64,000 bases of DNA from Pedococcus cremeus (GCF_900111375.1 NZ_FOHB01000010.1:97068-161067); one strand, 5' to 3'. Positions 16,356 through 25,108 are shown, numbered from the stretch's first letter. The notes: generated by a model from the letters alone, not told the origin. Program-made: numbers and translations.

Positions 16356-17612
16356 GTGATCGACATCAAGCTCCTGCGCGAGGACCCCGACCGGGTCCGC
16401 GCCTCCCAGCGTGCCCGTGGCGAGGACGAGGGGGTCGTCGACCAGATCCTCGCGGCCGACGAGCGGCGCCGCTCCTCCCTCACCGAGTTCGAGCGGCTGC
16501 GGGCCGAGCAGAAGTCGATGGGCAAGCAGGTCGCGCAGGCGCAGGGCGAGGCCAAGCAGGCGCTGCTGGCCCAGACCAAGGAGATGGCCACCAAGGTCAA
16601 GGAGCTGCAGGCGTCGGCGTCGGAGGCCGAGGAGCTGCTCGACACCCTGGTGCGCCGGGTCGGCAACGTCATCGAGCCCGGGGTGCCGGTCGGTGGCGAG
16701 GACGACTACGTCGTGCTCGAGACCGTCGGCGAGCCGCGCCACTTCGACTTCGAGCCGAAGGACCACCTCGCCCTCGGTGAGGCCCTTGACGCCATCGACA
16801 TGGAGCGTGGCGCCCGCGTCGGCGGCTCGCGGTTCTACTTCCTCAAGGGCGTCGGCGCTCGCCTCGAGATCGCGATGATGAACCTCGCGCTCGCGCAGGC
16901 CGTCGAGCACGGCTTCGTGCCGATGATCACCCCCACGCTCGTCACCCCGCAGGTGATGGGCGGCGCCGGCTTCCTCGACGCGCACTCCGACGAGGTCTAC
17001 CGCCTCGAGGCCGACGACCTCTACCTCACCGGCACCTCGGAGGTCGCGCTCGCCGGCTACCACACCGACGAGATCCTCGACTTCTCCGCAGACGCCAAGC
17101 GGTATGCCGGGTGGTCCACCTGCTACCGCCGCGAGGCCGGGTCCTACGGCAAGGACACCCGCGGGATCATCCGCGTCCACCAGTTCAACAAGCTGGAGAT
17201 GTTCGTCTACTGCCGCCCCGAGGACGCCGTGGCCGAGCACCAGCGGCTGCTGGCCATGGAGAAGGAGATGCTCGCCAAGATCGAGGTGCCCTACCGGATC
17301 ATCGACACCGCGGCGGGCGACCTCGGCGGACCGGCTGCGCGCAAGTACGACTGCGAGGCGTGGGTCCCCACCCAGGGCCGCTACCGCGAGCTCACCTCGA
17401 CGTCGAACTGCACGACCTACCAGGCGCGCCGGCTGAACACCCGCTACCGCACCGACAAGGGCACGCAGACGGCGGCGACCCTCAACGGCACCCTGGCGAC
17501 GACCCGCTGGCTCGTGGCCATCCTCGAGAACCACCAGCAGGCCGACGGGTCGGTCGTGGTGCCGCAGGCGCTGCAGCCCTACCTCGGCCTCGAGGTGCTC
17601 AAGCCGGTCTGA
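16356..17612 (+). CDS. serS: Seryl-tRNA synthetase
   Basis: Charges tRNA-Ser (and tRNA-Sec where present) with serine; class II synthetase. Seen: N-terminal long coiled-coil arm (residues about 30-100, rich in E/K/Q, containing [15 protein letters not shown]) that binds the long variable arm of tRNA-Ser, then the catalytic core with [27 protein letters not shown] (motif-1/2 region), the motif 2 FRREAGS equivalent [26 protein letters not shown], and the motif 3 end [22 protein letters not shown]. Full length at 418 residues. GTG 16356 begins directly at [15 protein letters not shown], the normal N-terminus. Confidence 0.98.
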   Translation: MIDIKLLREDPDRVRASQRARGEDEGVVDQILAADERRRSSLTEFERLRAEQKSMGKQVAQAQGEAKQALLAQTKEMATKVKELQASASEAEELLDTLVRRVGNVIEPGVPVGGEDDYVVLETVGEPRHFDFEPKDHLALGEALDAIDMERGARVGGSRFYFLKGVGARLEIAMMNLALAQAVEHGFVPMITPTLVTPQVMGGAGFLDAHSDEVYRLEADDLYLTGTSEVALAGYHTDEILDFSADAKRYAGWSTCYRREAGSYGKDTRGIIRVHQFNKLEMFVYCRPEDAVAEHQRLLAMEKEMLAKIEVPYRIIDTAAGDLGGPAARKYDCEAWVPTQGRYRELTSTSNCTTYQARRLNTRYRTDKGTQTAATLNGTLATTRWLVAILENHQQADGSVVVPQALQPYLGLEVLKPV

Positions 17613-17671
17613 CGCCTGCCCTTCACGGGTGAGTCACCGGTGTGACGCCGTCCCGGGGTGGAGGGCATCGG

Positions 17672-17677
17672 TAGGTT
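17672..17677 (+). promoter_or_regulatory. -10 element of a leaderless transcript
   Basis: TAGGTT, 6 bases, then ATG 17684. An 11-bp palindrome GGTGAgTCACC lies just upstream, near the end of serS. Confidence 0.45.
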
Positions 17678-17683
17678 GACCCC

Positions 17684-18478
17684 ATGCCGCAGCGACTCAT
17701 CGCCCTCGACCTCGACGGCACCACCATCACGCACGCCGGCGAGCTGCGTCCCGCCGTGTACCAGGCGGTGCGGGCCGTGGTGGACGCCGGCCACCACGTC
17801 GTCGTGGCGACCGGTCGCTCGATCGTGGCCGCCACCCCGATCCTCGAGCTGCTCGAGCTCACCCACGGCTACGTCGTGTGCTCCAACGGAGCGGTCACGC
17901 TCAAGCTCGACCCCGACGAGCCGCAGGGCTACCAGATCATCGACACGGTCACCTTCGACCCGGCCCCGGCGCTCGAGCTGCTGCGCGACTCCTGGCCCGA
18001 CGCGGTGATCGCGGTCGAGGAGCTCGGCGTCGGGTTCAAGCTCAGCGCGCCCTTCCCCGACGGCGAGCTGCAGGGCGAGCTGCGCGTCGTGCCCTGGGAG
18101 GAGCTCGTCGCGGAGCCGGTCACCCGTGTGACGTTCCGCAGCCCGACGGGGACGAGCGAGGACTTCGAGGAGCTCGCCGAGCGGATCGGCCTCCACGAGG
18201 TCAACTACAACGTCGGCTTCACGGCCTGGATGGACATCAACCCCGAGGGCGTCTCGAAGGGCTCCGCGCTCGAGCTGCTGCGGCGCACCCTCCAGGTCGA
18301 GCCGATGCACACCATCGCGGTCGGCGACCAGCGCAACGACATCGAGATGCTGCAGTGGGCCGCGTGGGGCGTCGCCATGGCGAACGCGCCCGACGAGGTC
18401 AAGGAGGTGGCCGACGACGTGACCGGCCACGTCGACGAGGACGGCCTGGTGCCCGTCCTCCTCTCCGTCCTCCAGTGA
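17684..18478 (+). CDS. HAD superfamily (Cof-type, IIB) phosphatase
   Basis: A 264-residue cytosolic HAD hydrolase. Seen: motif I LDLDGTTI (D-x-D nucleophile, residues 9-11), motif II TGRS, a C2B cap in the middle, motif III K (VSKGSAL) and motif IV GDQRNDIEML. Family members dephosphorylate sugar phosphates, FMN or PLP; the specific substrate is not known. The cap sequence shows no recognised specificity signature. ATG 17684 fits the leaderless promoter. It follows serS by 71 bases but probably has its own promoter. Confidence 0.92.
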   Translation: MPQRLIALDLDGTTITHAGELRPAVYQAVRAVVDAGHHVVVATGRSIVAATPILELLELTHGYVVCSNGAVTLKLDPDEPQGYQIIDTVTFDPAPALELLRDSWPDAVIAVEELGVGFKLSAPFPDGELQGELRVVPWEELVAEPVTRVTFRSPTGTSEDFEELAERIGLHEVNYNVGFTAWMDINPEGVSKGSALELLRRTLQVEPMHTIAVGDQRNDIEMLQWAAWGVAMANAPDEVKEVADDVTGHVDEDGLVPVLLSVLQ

Positions 18479-18481
18479 GCA

Positions 18482-18514
18482 GACCGGGTATGCCGCCCGC
18501 GCGGCACACCGGTC
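18482..18514. terminator. Imperfect hairpin between convergent genes
   Basis: Stem GACCGG(g)TATGCCGC against GCGGCACACCGGTC with one bulge and one A-C mismatch and a 4-base loop, placed between the stops of the HAD gene and the convergent gene. It contains the GTATGCC heptamer. Confidence 0.5.
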
Positions 18515-18524
18515 GGGGCACCTG

Positions 18525-19133
18525 CTAGCGGCCTTGCAGCGCGTCGAGCGCGACGGCCATGGCCATGGCCATGCGCCAGTCGAGCTGCCAGCCGTTGCTG
18601 GCCACCGGCACGTGCACGTCGTAGCGGTCGCGCAGCGAGCGGCGGCGCTCGGAGCTGAGCACCAGCGTGCCGTCGGCCGCGGTGAAGTCGAAGTGGAAGA
18701 CGAACGGGCTCGGCAGGTCGCTGACGATGGGCAGCATCTCCCAGGCGCGCCGGGCCAGCGCGACGTTCGAGCTGCGCTCGGTGCCGGTCGCCTCGAGGCC
18801 GTCGGGTGTGCCCAGGTGCCACGTCGAGCGCAGCAGCGAGCTGCCGAAGTCCTTGCGGAACCAGCCGATCGGCACACCCTGGTCGTCGAGCACGTCATAG
18901 GTGGCCCCGAGGTCGAGCCGCTTGCGGGCCTTGAACGAGAAGACCGGCTGGGTGCGCGCCTCGTCGGAGTAGAAGGTGACCTCCTCCTTGAGGGCCACCC
19001 GCTTCTGCTGCGCCACGGCCAGCACCGGGCCCTCGGCGCCGGACCCGTCGGAGGCGACCACCTCGTAGCGGTTGACCATGAGGGTCACCTTCTGGCGCAG
19101 GTGGAAGTGCTCGGTCGTGGTGGGGAGGGTCAT
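18525..19133 (-). CDS. LURP-one-related (tubby-like) family protein
   Basis: A 202-residue protein of alternating beta strands. The pattern is FHLRQKVTLMVNRYEVV, AVAQQKRVALKEEVTFYSDEA, FSFKARKRLDLGATYDVLDDQGVPIGWFRKDF, WHL, and a C-terminal hydrophobic helix VASNGWQLDWRMAMAMAVALDAL. This is the LURP-one-related/YxjI fold, related to tubby and phospholipid scramblases: a beta barrel around a C-terminal hydrophobic helix. Biochemical function is not established in bacteria. ATG 19133 begins directly at the domain. It is divergent from the DUF2332 gene (72-base gap). Confidence 0.78.
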   Translation of the reverse strand: MTLPTTTEHFHLRQKVTLMVNRYEVVASDGSGAEGPVLAVAQQKRVALKEEVTFYSDEARTQPVFSFKARKRLDLGATYDVLDDQGVPIGWFRKDFGSSLLRSTWHLGTPDGLEATGTERSSNVALARRAWEMLPIVSDLPSPFVFHFDFTAADGTLVLSSERRRSLRDRYDVHVPVASNGWQLDWRMAMAMAVALDALQGR

Positions 19134-19205
19134 GGGGGCATTGTGTCCCAAACCGGGCAGGAGGTGTCCCCAGTCGCACGGAATGCGTCGTGGCAGGCTG
19201 CCCGC

Positions 19206-20192
19206 ATGGACCCCACCCCTGCCGAGACGGCCGAGGAGTACCGGCGCTTCGCGCGGGTGCAGGCGCGTGGCAGCTCGCACGCCTACGAGCGGTTGGCCGA
19301 GGCGGTCGCGGCGAGCGGGCCGGTGCTCGACCTGCTGGCCACCCTGCCGGCGGCCAAGCGCCAGCCCAACCTCCTCTTCGGCGTGGGCCGCCTGATGGGT
19401 GCACCCGTCATGGACCCGGACGCCTTCACGGCCTGGGTCGTTGAGCACTGGCACGACGTGCGGCCCGAGGTGCTGGCCCGCAGCACCCAGACGAACGAGG
19501 CAGCACGGTGCGCCACGCTGCTGCCGGTGCTCGCCGGCATACCGGGTCCGCTGGCCCTGCTCGAGGTGGGCGCCTCCGCAGGGTTGTGCCTGTATGCCGA
19601 CCGGTACCGGTACGAGTACCGCCACCGTGACGACGCGGTCACGGCCGTCGGCGCCGGCCCCGGCCCCGGCGTCACGCTCCCGTGCAGGCTGGACAACGAC
19701 GTCCCCGTGCCCGACCGGCTGCCCGAGGTGGTCTGGCGCGCGGGCCTCGACCTGCACCCGCTCGACGTCACCTCCGGTGACGACCTCGCCTGGCTCGAGG
19801 CGCTGGTCTGGCCCGAGCACGAGGAGCGCCGCCGGCGGCTGCACGCCGCGGCGGAGGTGCTCCGCTCCGACCCGCCCCTGCTCGTCGCCGGCGACCTCGT
19901 GGAGCACCTGCCCGCACTCGCCGCCCGGGCACCGGCCGGCGCCACCCTCGTGGTGTTCCACAGCGCGGTGCTGGCCTACGCCGCACCGGAGCAGCGGAGG
20001 AGGTTCGCCGAGGTCGTCCGTGGCCTGCCCGGCCACTGGGTGGCCAACGAGGCACCCAGCGTGCTCGCGGGCCTGGTGGAGCCGCCTGCAGAGCCGGAGC
20101 CGGAACCGGGGCGCTTCCTCGTGGCCCGTGACGGCGCGCCGGTCGCGTGGAGCGACCCGCACGGCCAGAGCCTGTTCTGGCTCCATCAATGA
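19206..20192 (+). CDS. DUF2332 family protein
   Basis: A 328-residue soluble protein. The N-terminal half is helical (ETAEEYRRFARVQARGSSHAYERLAE) with the family run QPNLLFGVGRLMG; the C-terminal half has a Rossmann-like methyltransferase-type glycine stretch LALLEVGASAGLCLYADRY and a later LVVFHSAVLAYAAPEQRRRF. These are typical for DUF2332, a common actinobacterial/proteobacterial family without a proven activity; the glycine stretch suggests a SAM-binding fold (inference). ATG 19206 starts exactly where homology-like sequence begins. Confidence 0.85.
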   Translation: MDPTPAETAEEYRRFARVQARGSSHAYERLAEAVAASGPVLDLLATLPAAKRQPNLLFGVGRLMGAPVMDPDAFTAWVVEHWHDVRPEVLARSTQTNEAARCATLLPVLAGIPGPLALLEVGASAGLCLYADRYRYEYRHRDDAVTAVGAGPGPGVTLPCRLDNDVPVPDRLPEVVWRAGLDLHPLDVTSGDDLAWLEALVWPEHEERRRRLHAAAEVLRSDPPLLVAGDLVEHLPALAARAPAGATLVVFHSAVLAYAAPEQRRRFAEVVRGLPGHWVANEAPSVLAGLVEPPAEPEPEPGRFLVARDGAPVAWSDPHGQSLFWLHQ

Positions 20193-20208
20193 CATGCTGG
20201 GCCCCGCC

Positions 20209-21027
20209 ATGGCTGACCTCATCATCACCTCGCCGTCCAACCAGCGGCTGAAGTCCCTGACCTCCCTGCGCCGTCGGCGCTCGCGCGAGGAGTCGGGCCT
20301 GACGCTCATCGAGGGTTTCGAGGAGCTGGCCCTCGCCCTGGAGGCCGGCATCCTGCCCCAGGCCCTCTACTACTGCCCCGACCTCATGCTCGACCCGACG
20401 ACCCAGCTCGCCGTCGTCACCGACGTCGCCTCGCGCGGGGTCGAGACGGTGCAGCTCGGCCGGGCCGCGTTCGAGAAGGTCGCCTACCGGGAAGGCCCCG
20501 ACGGGTTCCTCGCGGTCGTGCCGTCCGTCGCGCGCGCCTGCGCCGACCTCGAGGTCAGCCCGCGGGCCCTGACGCTGCTGTGCCAGGGCGTGGAGAAGCC
20601 GGGCAACCTCGGCGCGATGCTGCGCACCGCCGACGCCGCCGGGGTCGAGGCCGTCGTGGCCGCCGACCCCGTCACCGACTGGGGCAACCCCAACCTCGTG
20701 CGCGCCAGCAAGGGCACGGTGTTCTCGGTGCCGGTGTGCAGCGACGACACGGCCTCCACCATCGGCTGGCTGCAGCAGCGGGGGATCGCCATCGTCGCGA
20801 CCACCCCCGACACCGACCTCGACTACACCGACGTCGACTACACCGGCCCCGTCGCGATCGCCGTGGGCGCCGAGAAGTACGGGCTGACCGACGAGGTCCT
20901 CGCCGCCGCGGCATACCGGGTCCGCATCCCGATGGCGGGCCGGGCCAACTCGCTCAACGTCGCCACCTCCGCAGCCATCGTCATCTACGAGGCGGTCCGG
21001 CAGCGCCGGGCCCGCCTCCGGGCGTAG
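20209..21027 (+). CDS. SpoU/TrmH-family RNA 2'-O-methyltransferase
   Basis: Uses SAM to methylate ribose 2'-OH groups of rRNA or tRNA; trefoil-knot SPOUT fold. Seen: N-terminal substrate-binding domain (ITSPSNQRLKSLTSLRRRRSREESG followed by LIEGFEEL), then motif 1 VEKPGNLGAMLRTADAAG, the motif 2 region AIAVGAEKYGLTDEV (GxE with SAM-binding Gly) and motif 3 IPMAGRANSLNVATSAAIVIYE (N-S-L-N-V). All three motifs are intact. ATG 20209 gives the standard MADLIITSPSN start; an in-frame ATG at 20194 is possible. It follows the DUF2332 gene by 16 bases, same strand, likely one operon. The target nucleotide is unknown. Confidence 0.93.
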   Translation: MADLIITSPSNQRLKSLTSLRRRRSREESGLTLIEGFEELALALEAGILPQALYYCPDLMLDPTTQLAVVTDVASRGVETVQLGRAAFEKVAYREGPDGFLAVVPSVARACADLEVSPRALTLLCQGVEKPGNLGAMLRTADAAGVEAVVAADPVTDWGNPNLVRASKGTVFSVPVCSDDTASTIGWLQQRGIAIVATTPDTDLDYTDVDYTGPVAIAVGAEKYGLTDEVLAAAAYRVRIPMAGRANSLNVATSAAIVIYEAVRQRRARLRA

Positions 21028-21135
21028 GCCGCTCGCGCCCTCCGTCCGGCCTACTCGTCCCGCTCCGGCGGGGCGGTAAGGGGCTGGCCACCCCGGTGTC
21101 AAGAGCACCCCAAAACGTGTGTCACGATGTTCTGC

Positions 21136-21768
21136 ATGCGAGTTGACCACGTTTCCTACGCCGCCGAGCACGACGGGCTGAAGGCGACGGCTGAGCGTCT
21201 CGCCAAGCTGATCGGCGTCGAGCCGGTCAATGGGGGAGTCCACCCGCGGTTCGGCACCCGGAACGTGATCCTCCCGCTGGCGCACGACCGCTACGTCGAG
21301 GTCGTCGAGGTGCTGGACCACCCGGCATCCGACAAGGCTCCCTTCGGCCAGGCCGTCCGGGCCCGCTCCGAGGCCGGCGGTGGCTGGCTCGGCTGGGTCG
21401 TCCGCGTCGACGACATCACGCCGTTCGAGGAGCGCCTGGGCCGGGAGTCTGCCGAGGGCTTCCGCCACCGCCCCGACGGCACCGAGCTGAAGTGGCGCCA
21501 GCTGGGCGTCAAGGGCCTGATCTCCGACCCGCAGCTGCCGTTCTTCGTCGAGTGGAAGACCCCCGAGTGCCACCCCTCGGTCGGCGCCGACACCGAGGTC
21601 ACCATCAAGTCCCTGCAGATCGCCGGTGACCCCGACCGGGTTCGTGACTGGCTGAACTGGCCGGTCGACGAGCCGACCTCGATCGAGTTCACCTTCGTCG
21701 CGCCGCACGGCACCCCCGGCCTGCTCTCGGTCACCTTCGACACCCCCAGCGGTGAGGTCACCGTCTGA
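21136..21768 (+). CDS. VOC superfamily (glyoxalase-like, Glyoxalase_3 type) protein
   Basis: A 210-residue protein. It begins MRVDHVSYAAEHDGLKATAERLAKLIGVEPVNGGVHPRFGTRN, the beta-alpha-beta start of a VOC domain, with His4 as a possible metal ligand, then YVEVVEVLDHPAS, an acidic middle, and a second half with IKSLQIAGDP and FTFVAPHGTPGLLSVTF. This matches the Glyoxalase-like domain found widely in actinobacteria; enzymatic role unknown. ATG 21136 is chosen over ATG 21127. It is followed by a very strong hairpin. Confidence 0.8.
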   Translation: MRVDHVSYAAEHDGLKATAERLAKLIGVEPVNGGVHPRFGTRNVILPLAHDRYVEVVEVLDHPASDKAPFGQAVRARSEAGGGWLGWVVRVDDITPFEERLGRESAEGFRHRPDGTELKWRQLGVKGLISDPQLPFFVEWKTPECHPSVGADTEVTIKSLQIAGDPDRVRDWLNWPVDEPTSIEFTFVAPHGTPGLLSVTFDTPSGEVTV

Positions 21769-21781
21769 CCGACGACCCGCC

Positions 21782-21828
21782 GCAACGACAGAGGCCGCCC
21801 CGTGGACCGGGGCGGCCTCTGTCGTTGC
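21782..21828. terminator. Long perfect hairpin between convergent genes
   Basis: Two perfectly complementary 21-base arms (21782-21802 and 21808-21828) with a 5-base loop TGGAC, between the stops of the VOC gene and the convergent cupin gene. Works in either direction; a weak T-rich stretch follows on the plus strand. It is likely a bidirectional terminator. Confidence 0.8.
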
Positions 21829-21884
21829 CTGTCGTTCCGTGTGGTGCTCGGTCCTGCTCCCGGGCTCGGGGACGAGCCGGCCTG

Positions 21885-22259
21885 TCACGCGACCCAGGGT
21901 GGCACCACCGGGGGCAGGCCGTCCGACCGGCTGACGGTGCTGCCGCCCGGTCCGGTGACGACGGCGGTGAAGCCGTCCGGACCGGCGGTCAGCCGCCGCA
22001 TGACGCCCGCCGGCAGCACCGCGGTGTCGCCGGGCCCCAAGGTGGTGGTGGTGCCGGCCATGGTGAGCTCGGCGGCGCCGCGGGTCACCGCCCAGATGAG
22101 CTCGCCGTCGAAGGCGTGCTCCGGGCCGCCCGCCCCGGGGTGCATCTCCACGAGCCACAGGCTCGCCCTGCTGCCGCCCAGGGTGGGTGAGGCCAGCGTG
22201 GTCATCACCCCGTTGGGGGTCTCGGTGACCCGGTGCTGCGTGTCGGTGATGGTGGTCAT
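21885..22259 (-). CDS. Cupin-domain protein
   Basis: A 124-residue single-domain beta-barrel protein. Seen: WLVEMHPGAGGPEHAFDGELIWAVTRGAAELTMAG, the first cupin motif region with one His and Glu, then TLGPGDTAVLPAGVMRRLTA (second motif PGD-x-x-xxPxG-x-x-H-like, the final His replaced by Arg). Loss of some metal ligands suggests a binding rather than a catalytic role, but this is uncertain. It is divergent from a MarR repressor gene and shares a tandem-palindrome operator with it, so it is probably the regulated target. ATG 22259 has GGGAGAG 6-12 bases upstream. Confidence 0.85.
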   Translation of the reverse strand: MTTITDTQHRVTETPNGVMTTLASPTLGGSRASLWLVEMHPGAGGPEHAFDGELIWAVTRGAAELTMAGTTTTLGPGDTAVLPAGVMRRLTAGPDGFTAVVTGPGGSTVSRSDGLPPVVPPWVA

Positions 22260-22276
22260 GGCGATCTCTCCCTATA

Positions 22277-22313
22277 GTCAATGTGGTTGACGAAAACAGT
22301 CAACCACATTGAC
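22277..22313. promoter_or_regulatory. Tandem MarR-type operator in the divergent cupin/MarR promoter region
   Basis: GTCAATGTGGTTGAC (22277-22291), 7 bases GAAAACA, then its exact inverted repeat GTCAACCACATTGAC (22299-22313). Each 15-base arm is itself a dyad, GTCAA-N5-TTGAC, so two dimer sites 22 bp apart (two helical turns) sit between the two divergent starts. The TTGAC parts can double as -35 boxes. By position, the adjacent MarR protein is the expected ligand and would control both directions. Confidence 0.85.
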
Positions 22314-22333
22314 GAACTGGGGGGGAAGAGGGC

Positions 22334-22822
22334 ATGAGCGACGAGACGGCCCCGCCTCGCGCCGAGCCGACCCTGGCCGCCTGGGAGCTTCCCCTGGTGC
22401 TGCTCGGAGCCCTCCGCGCCCACCTCGACGAGAGCCACCGCAGGCTCGCCGAGCGCGGTCACCCCGACACCCGGCCGGTGCACGGCTTCACGCTGCAGGC
22501 CGTGGGGGCAGGGGCCACCGCCACCGAGGTGGCGGGCCGGCTGGGGGTGTCGAAGCAGGCCGCGGCCAAGACGCTCGGGCTGCTCGAGCAGCAGGGCTAC
22601 GTCGAGAGGGCCGTCGACGCGACGGACGCCCGCCGGAAGGTGGTGCGCCCCACCGAGCGGGGACGGGACTTCCTGCGGCAGTCGGTGGCGGTCTTCGAGG
22701 AGATCCGCGCCGAGTGGGCCGACCGGGTGGGAGCGGAGCGGCTCGAGGCGCTGCACCGCGACCTGTGGGTCCTCGGTGCTGACTCGGCCCGTCGCCTCGA
22801 CCTGCAGTCGTGGCTCGGCTGA
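22334..22822 (+). CDS. MarR-family transcriptional regulator
   Basis: A 162-residue winged-helix DNA-binding protein. Seen: ATATEVAGRLGVSKQAAAKTLGLLEQQGYVERAVDATDARRKVVRPTERG, a complete MarR helix-turn-helix and wing (recognition helix VSKQAAAKTLGLLEQQG, wing D-A-R-R-K), flanked by dimerisation helices. MarR proteins usually repress neighbouring genes until a small aromatic or oxidant ligand binds. It is divergent from the cupin gene over a clear double operator, so self-repression and co-control of the cupin are expected. ATG 22334 has GGGGGGAAGAGG just upstream. Confidence 0.92.
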   Translation: MSDETAPPRAEPTLAAWELPLVLLGALRAHLDESHRRLAERGHPDTRPVHGFTLQAVGAGATATEVAGRLGVSKQAAAKTLGLLEQQGYVERAVDATDARRKVVRPTERGRDFLRQSVAVFEEIRAEWADRVGAERLEALHRDLWVLGADSARRLDLQSWLG

Positions 22823-22825
22823 GCC

Positions 22826-23257
22826 CTAGGTCGGTTCCCCGGGACCGGCCAGGAACTCCTGGGCCAGGCGCTTGGGCGCCCGGGCCAGCCAGGCGTCGGT
22901 GACGACCTCCTCCAGCTCGCGGCGGCTGACCTGCCCGAGGTCGCGCTCGCGCAGCAGCACCCCCTTGTAGCCGTTCCAGTGGGGAGTCGTGAAGAACGGC
23001 CCGTCGCCCTGGACCAGCGCGTCCTTGTCGCCGAGGTCGGCCACCCAGAAGACGAGCACGTCCTCCATCCGCTCGCCGGTCTCGGGGTCGACCGCGTCCT
23101 TGCGCGGGCTCCTCGAGAGGACGAAGGCCTTGCCTGCCACCTCGTAGGAGTGGCGCCCGTCGGGCGAGGTGCTCCGCTCGACGCCGGGCAGCCGCATCGC
23201 CACGGCGTCGAGGTCGGCCAGGCGGGCGCGCGCCTCATTCATCCGTCCGCGGGTCAC
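22826..23257 (-). CDS. MmcQ/YjbR family (DNA-binding-like) protein
   Basis: A 143-residue protein of the MmcQ/YjbR (CyaY-like fold) family. Seen: ADLDAVAMRLPGVERSTSPDGRHSYEVAGKAFVLS, a central FWVADLGDKDALV, then FFTTPHWNGYKGVLLRERDLGQVSRRELEEVVTDAWLARAPKRLA, the conserved C-terminal block (H/Y-W/N-G...; L-x-D-A-W). Function is not proven. GTG 23257 is the longest start; ATG 23242 is as likely. It ends 4 bases from the stop of the convergent MarR gene. Confidence 0.82.
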   Translation of the reverse strand: MTRGRMNEARARLADLDAVAMRLPGVERSTSPDGRHSYEVAGKAFVLSRSPRKDAVDPETGERMEDVLVFWVADLGDKDALVQGDGPFFTTPHWNGYKGVLLRERDLGQVSRRELEEVVTDAWLARAPKRLAQEFLAGPGEPT

Positions 23258-23392
23258 CCGCCCACGGTACGACCGGGGACGCGCTCCCGGTACGACCCGG
23301 AGGATGCGTCAGGCCTACGTCATCGGCTGTACCCGTCGGGTCCGCGGCGGTCCTAGCCTGACGAGGAAGCCCTTCGACGGCAGGGAGGCATC

Positions 23393-25108
23393 ATGCCGCG
23401 TCCCCTCCTGCTCGCCGTGGATGCCGACCCCGAGTCGCTCTCACGGATCGAGGCCCACCTTCAGCGCCGCTTCGGCGCCGACTTCCGCGTGCGCGGGGAG
23501 CAGACCGGTGCCGCGGCGCTGGCCCAGCTCGAGGCGGCGCGCGACCGGGGCGACCCGGTGGCCACGGTGCTCGCCGAGCAGTGGCTGCCGGACCTGCCCG
23601 GCGCCGAGCTGCTCGGCCGCGTGCGCACCATGCACCCCGACGCCAGACGGGCCCTGCTCGTGCCCTGGGGCGCCTGGTCGGACCGGCCGACGGCCGAGGC
23701 GATCCTGCGCGCCATGGCGATGGGCGACATCAACTACTACGTGCTCAAGCCGTGGTCCGAGCTGGACGAGCTGTTCAACCGCACCGTGGGCGAGTTCGTG
23801 CACGAGTGGTCGCGCACCGTCGTCAGCGCGCTGCGGGAGGTCATCGTCGTCGCGGAGCGGCGCGCAGCCCGCGCCCACGGCATACGGAACCTGCTGACCC
23901 GCAACGGCATCCCGCACGCCTTCCTCGAGCGCGGGACAGCGGCCGCGAACACGGCGCTGGGCAAGATCGGCATGCTGCACCCCGACACCCCCAGCGGGCC
24001 CATCGTGGTGTGGATGCCCGCGCTCGGCGGCAAGGTGCTGCTCGACCCCAGTGACGCCGAGATCTGCGAGGCGTGGGGCATCCGCACCGAGCTGCCCGAC
24101 GAGGAGCGCGACTTCGACGTGCTCGTCGTGGGCGCGGGCCCTGCCGGCCTGGCCGCCTCGGTCTACGCGTCGTCGGAGGGGCTGCGCATCCTCACGGTCG
24201 AGCGCGAGTCGCTCGGGGGGCAGGCCGGGTCGAGCTCGCTGATCCGCAACTACCTCGGCTTCTCGCGCGGCCTGAGCGGGGCCGAGCTGGCGCAGCGCGG
24301 CTACCAGCAGGCGTGGGTCTTCGGCGCCCACTTCCTGCTCACCCGCGAGGTGACCCGCGTCAACCCGTACGACGGCCGGTTCCTCGCGCACATCTCCGAC
24401 GTCGGCGAGGTCACCGCGAAGACGGTCGTGCTCGCGACGGGCGTCTCCTACCGGCGGCTCGGCATCCCCGAGATCGAGCGGCTCACCGGGGCCGGCGTCT
24501 ACTACGGCGCCAGCGTGTCGGAGGCGCAGGCGCTCGGCGGGCTGCAGGTGGCCGTGCTCGGCGGCGGCAACTCGGCGGCGCAGGCCGTGCTCCACCTGGC
24601 CCGGTATGCCGCGGGCGTGCGCCTCATCGTGTGGTCGAAGTCCCTGGGCGAGGGCATGTCGCAGTACCTCGTCGACGAGATCGAGTCGAACCCGGGCATC
24701 ATCGTCGAGCTCGACTCCGAGGTCGTCGGCGGCGGAGGCGAGGCGTGGCTGCAGGAGCTCGTGCTCCGGCGCCGCTCGACCGGCGACCAGAAGACCGTTG
24801 CAGCCGACGCGCTGTTCATCATGATCGGCGCGGAGCCCCACACGTCCTGGCTGCCGCCGGAGGTGGTCCGCGACGAGCGCGGGTTCGTCCTGGCCGGGTC
24901 GGATGTCGTCGCCAGCGGTGACTGGCCGCTGGAGCGGGCGCCGTTCCCGTACGAGACGTCGCTGCCGGGGTTCTTCGCGGTCGGGGACGTGCGCTCCTCG
25001 TCGGTGAAGCGGGTCGCGTCGGCGGTGGGTGAGGGGTCGGTCGTCGTCTCGCAGCTGCACCAGTACCTCGCTGTCCAGCGCGCGAAGGCGCCTGCCGGCG
25101 GACCCTGA
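23393..25108 (+). CDS. Receiver-like domain fused to thioredoxin-reductase-type FAD oxidoreductase
   Basis: A 571-residue fusion. Residues 1-125 have the CheY fold (acidic D10/D12, VLKPW with Lys119), but at the phospho-acceptor position I read AEQWLPDLPG with Glu62 instead of Asp, which may mimic a constantly phosphorylated state. Residues about 155-235 form a thioredoxin/glutaredoxin-like domain without a CxxC. Residues 240-560 are a class II pyridine nucleotide-disulfide oxidoreductase-like module: GAGPAG (247-252) for FAD, GGQAGSSS, ATG, GGGNSAAQ (about 390-397) for NAD(P)H, and FFAVGDVR. The CATC active site is replaced by YGAS (371-374), so it cannot be a normal thioredoxin reductase. 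GGGAGGC supports ATG 23393. Its stop overlaps the cyclase start (TGATG). Confidence 0.9.
   Translation: MPRPLLLAVDADPESLSRIEAHLQRRFGADFRVRGEQTGAAALAQLEAARDRGDPVATVLAEQWLPDLPGAELLGRVRTMHPDARRALLVPWGAWSDRPTAEAILRAMAMGDINYYVLKPWSELDELFNRTVGEFVHEWSRTVVSALREVIVVAERRAARAHGIRNLLTRNGIPHAFLERGTAAANTALGKIGMLHPDTPSGPIVVWMPALGGKVLLDPSDAEICEAWGIRTELPDEERDFDVLVVGAGPAGLAASVYASSEGLRILTVERESLGGQAGSSSLIRNYLGFSRGLSGAELAQRGYQQAWVFGAHFLLTREVTRVNPYDGRFLAHISDVGEVTAKTVVLATGVSYRRLGIPEIERLTGAGVYYGASVSEAQALGGLQVAVLGGGNSAAQAVLHLARYAAGVRLIVWSKSLGEGMSQYLVDEIESNPGIIVELDSEVVGGGGEAWLQELVLRRRSTGDQKTVAADALFIMIGAEPHTSWLPPEVVRDERGFVLAGSDVVASGDWPLERAPFPYETSLPGFFAVGDVRSSSVKRVASAVGEGSVVVSQLHQYLAVQRAKAPAGGP

Noticed and set aside
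13794..17534. A 1246-codon open frame on the minus strand across the antiporter end, membrane protein, LysE and serS genes
   Set aside because: It is antisense to well-recognised genes, its translation is Arg/Gly/Ala/His-rich without motifs, and long stop-free shadows are expected at this GC content.
17625..17640. Palindrome GGTGAgTCACC at the serS end as an operator or T-box
   Set aside because: It is short, there is no antiterminator fold or specifier codon, and it could be part of a weak terminator only.
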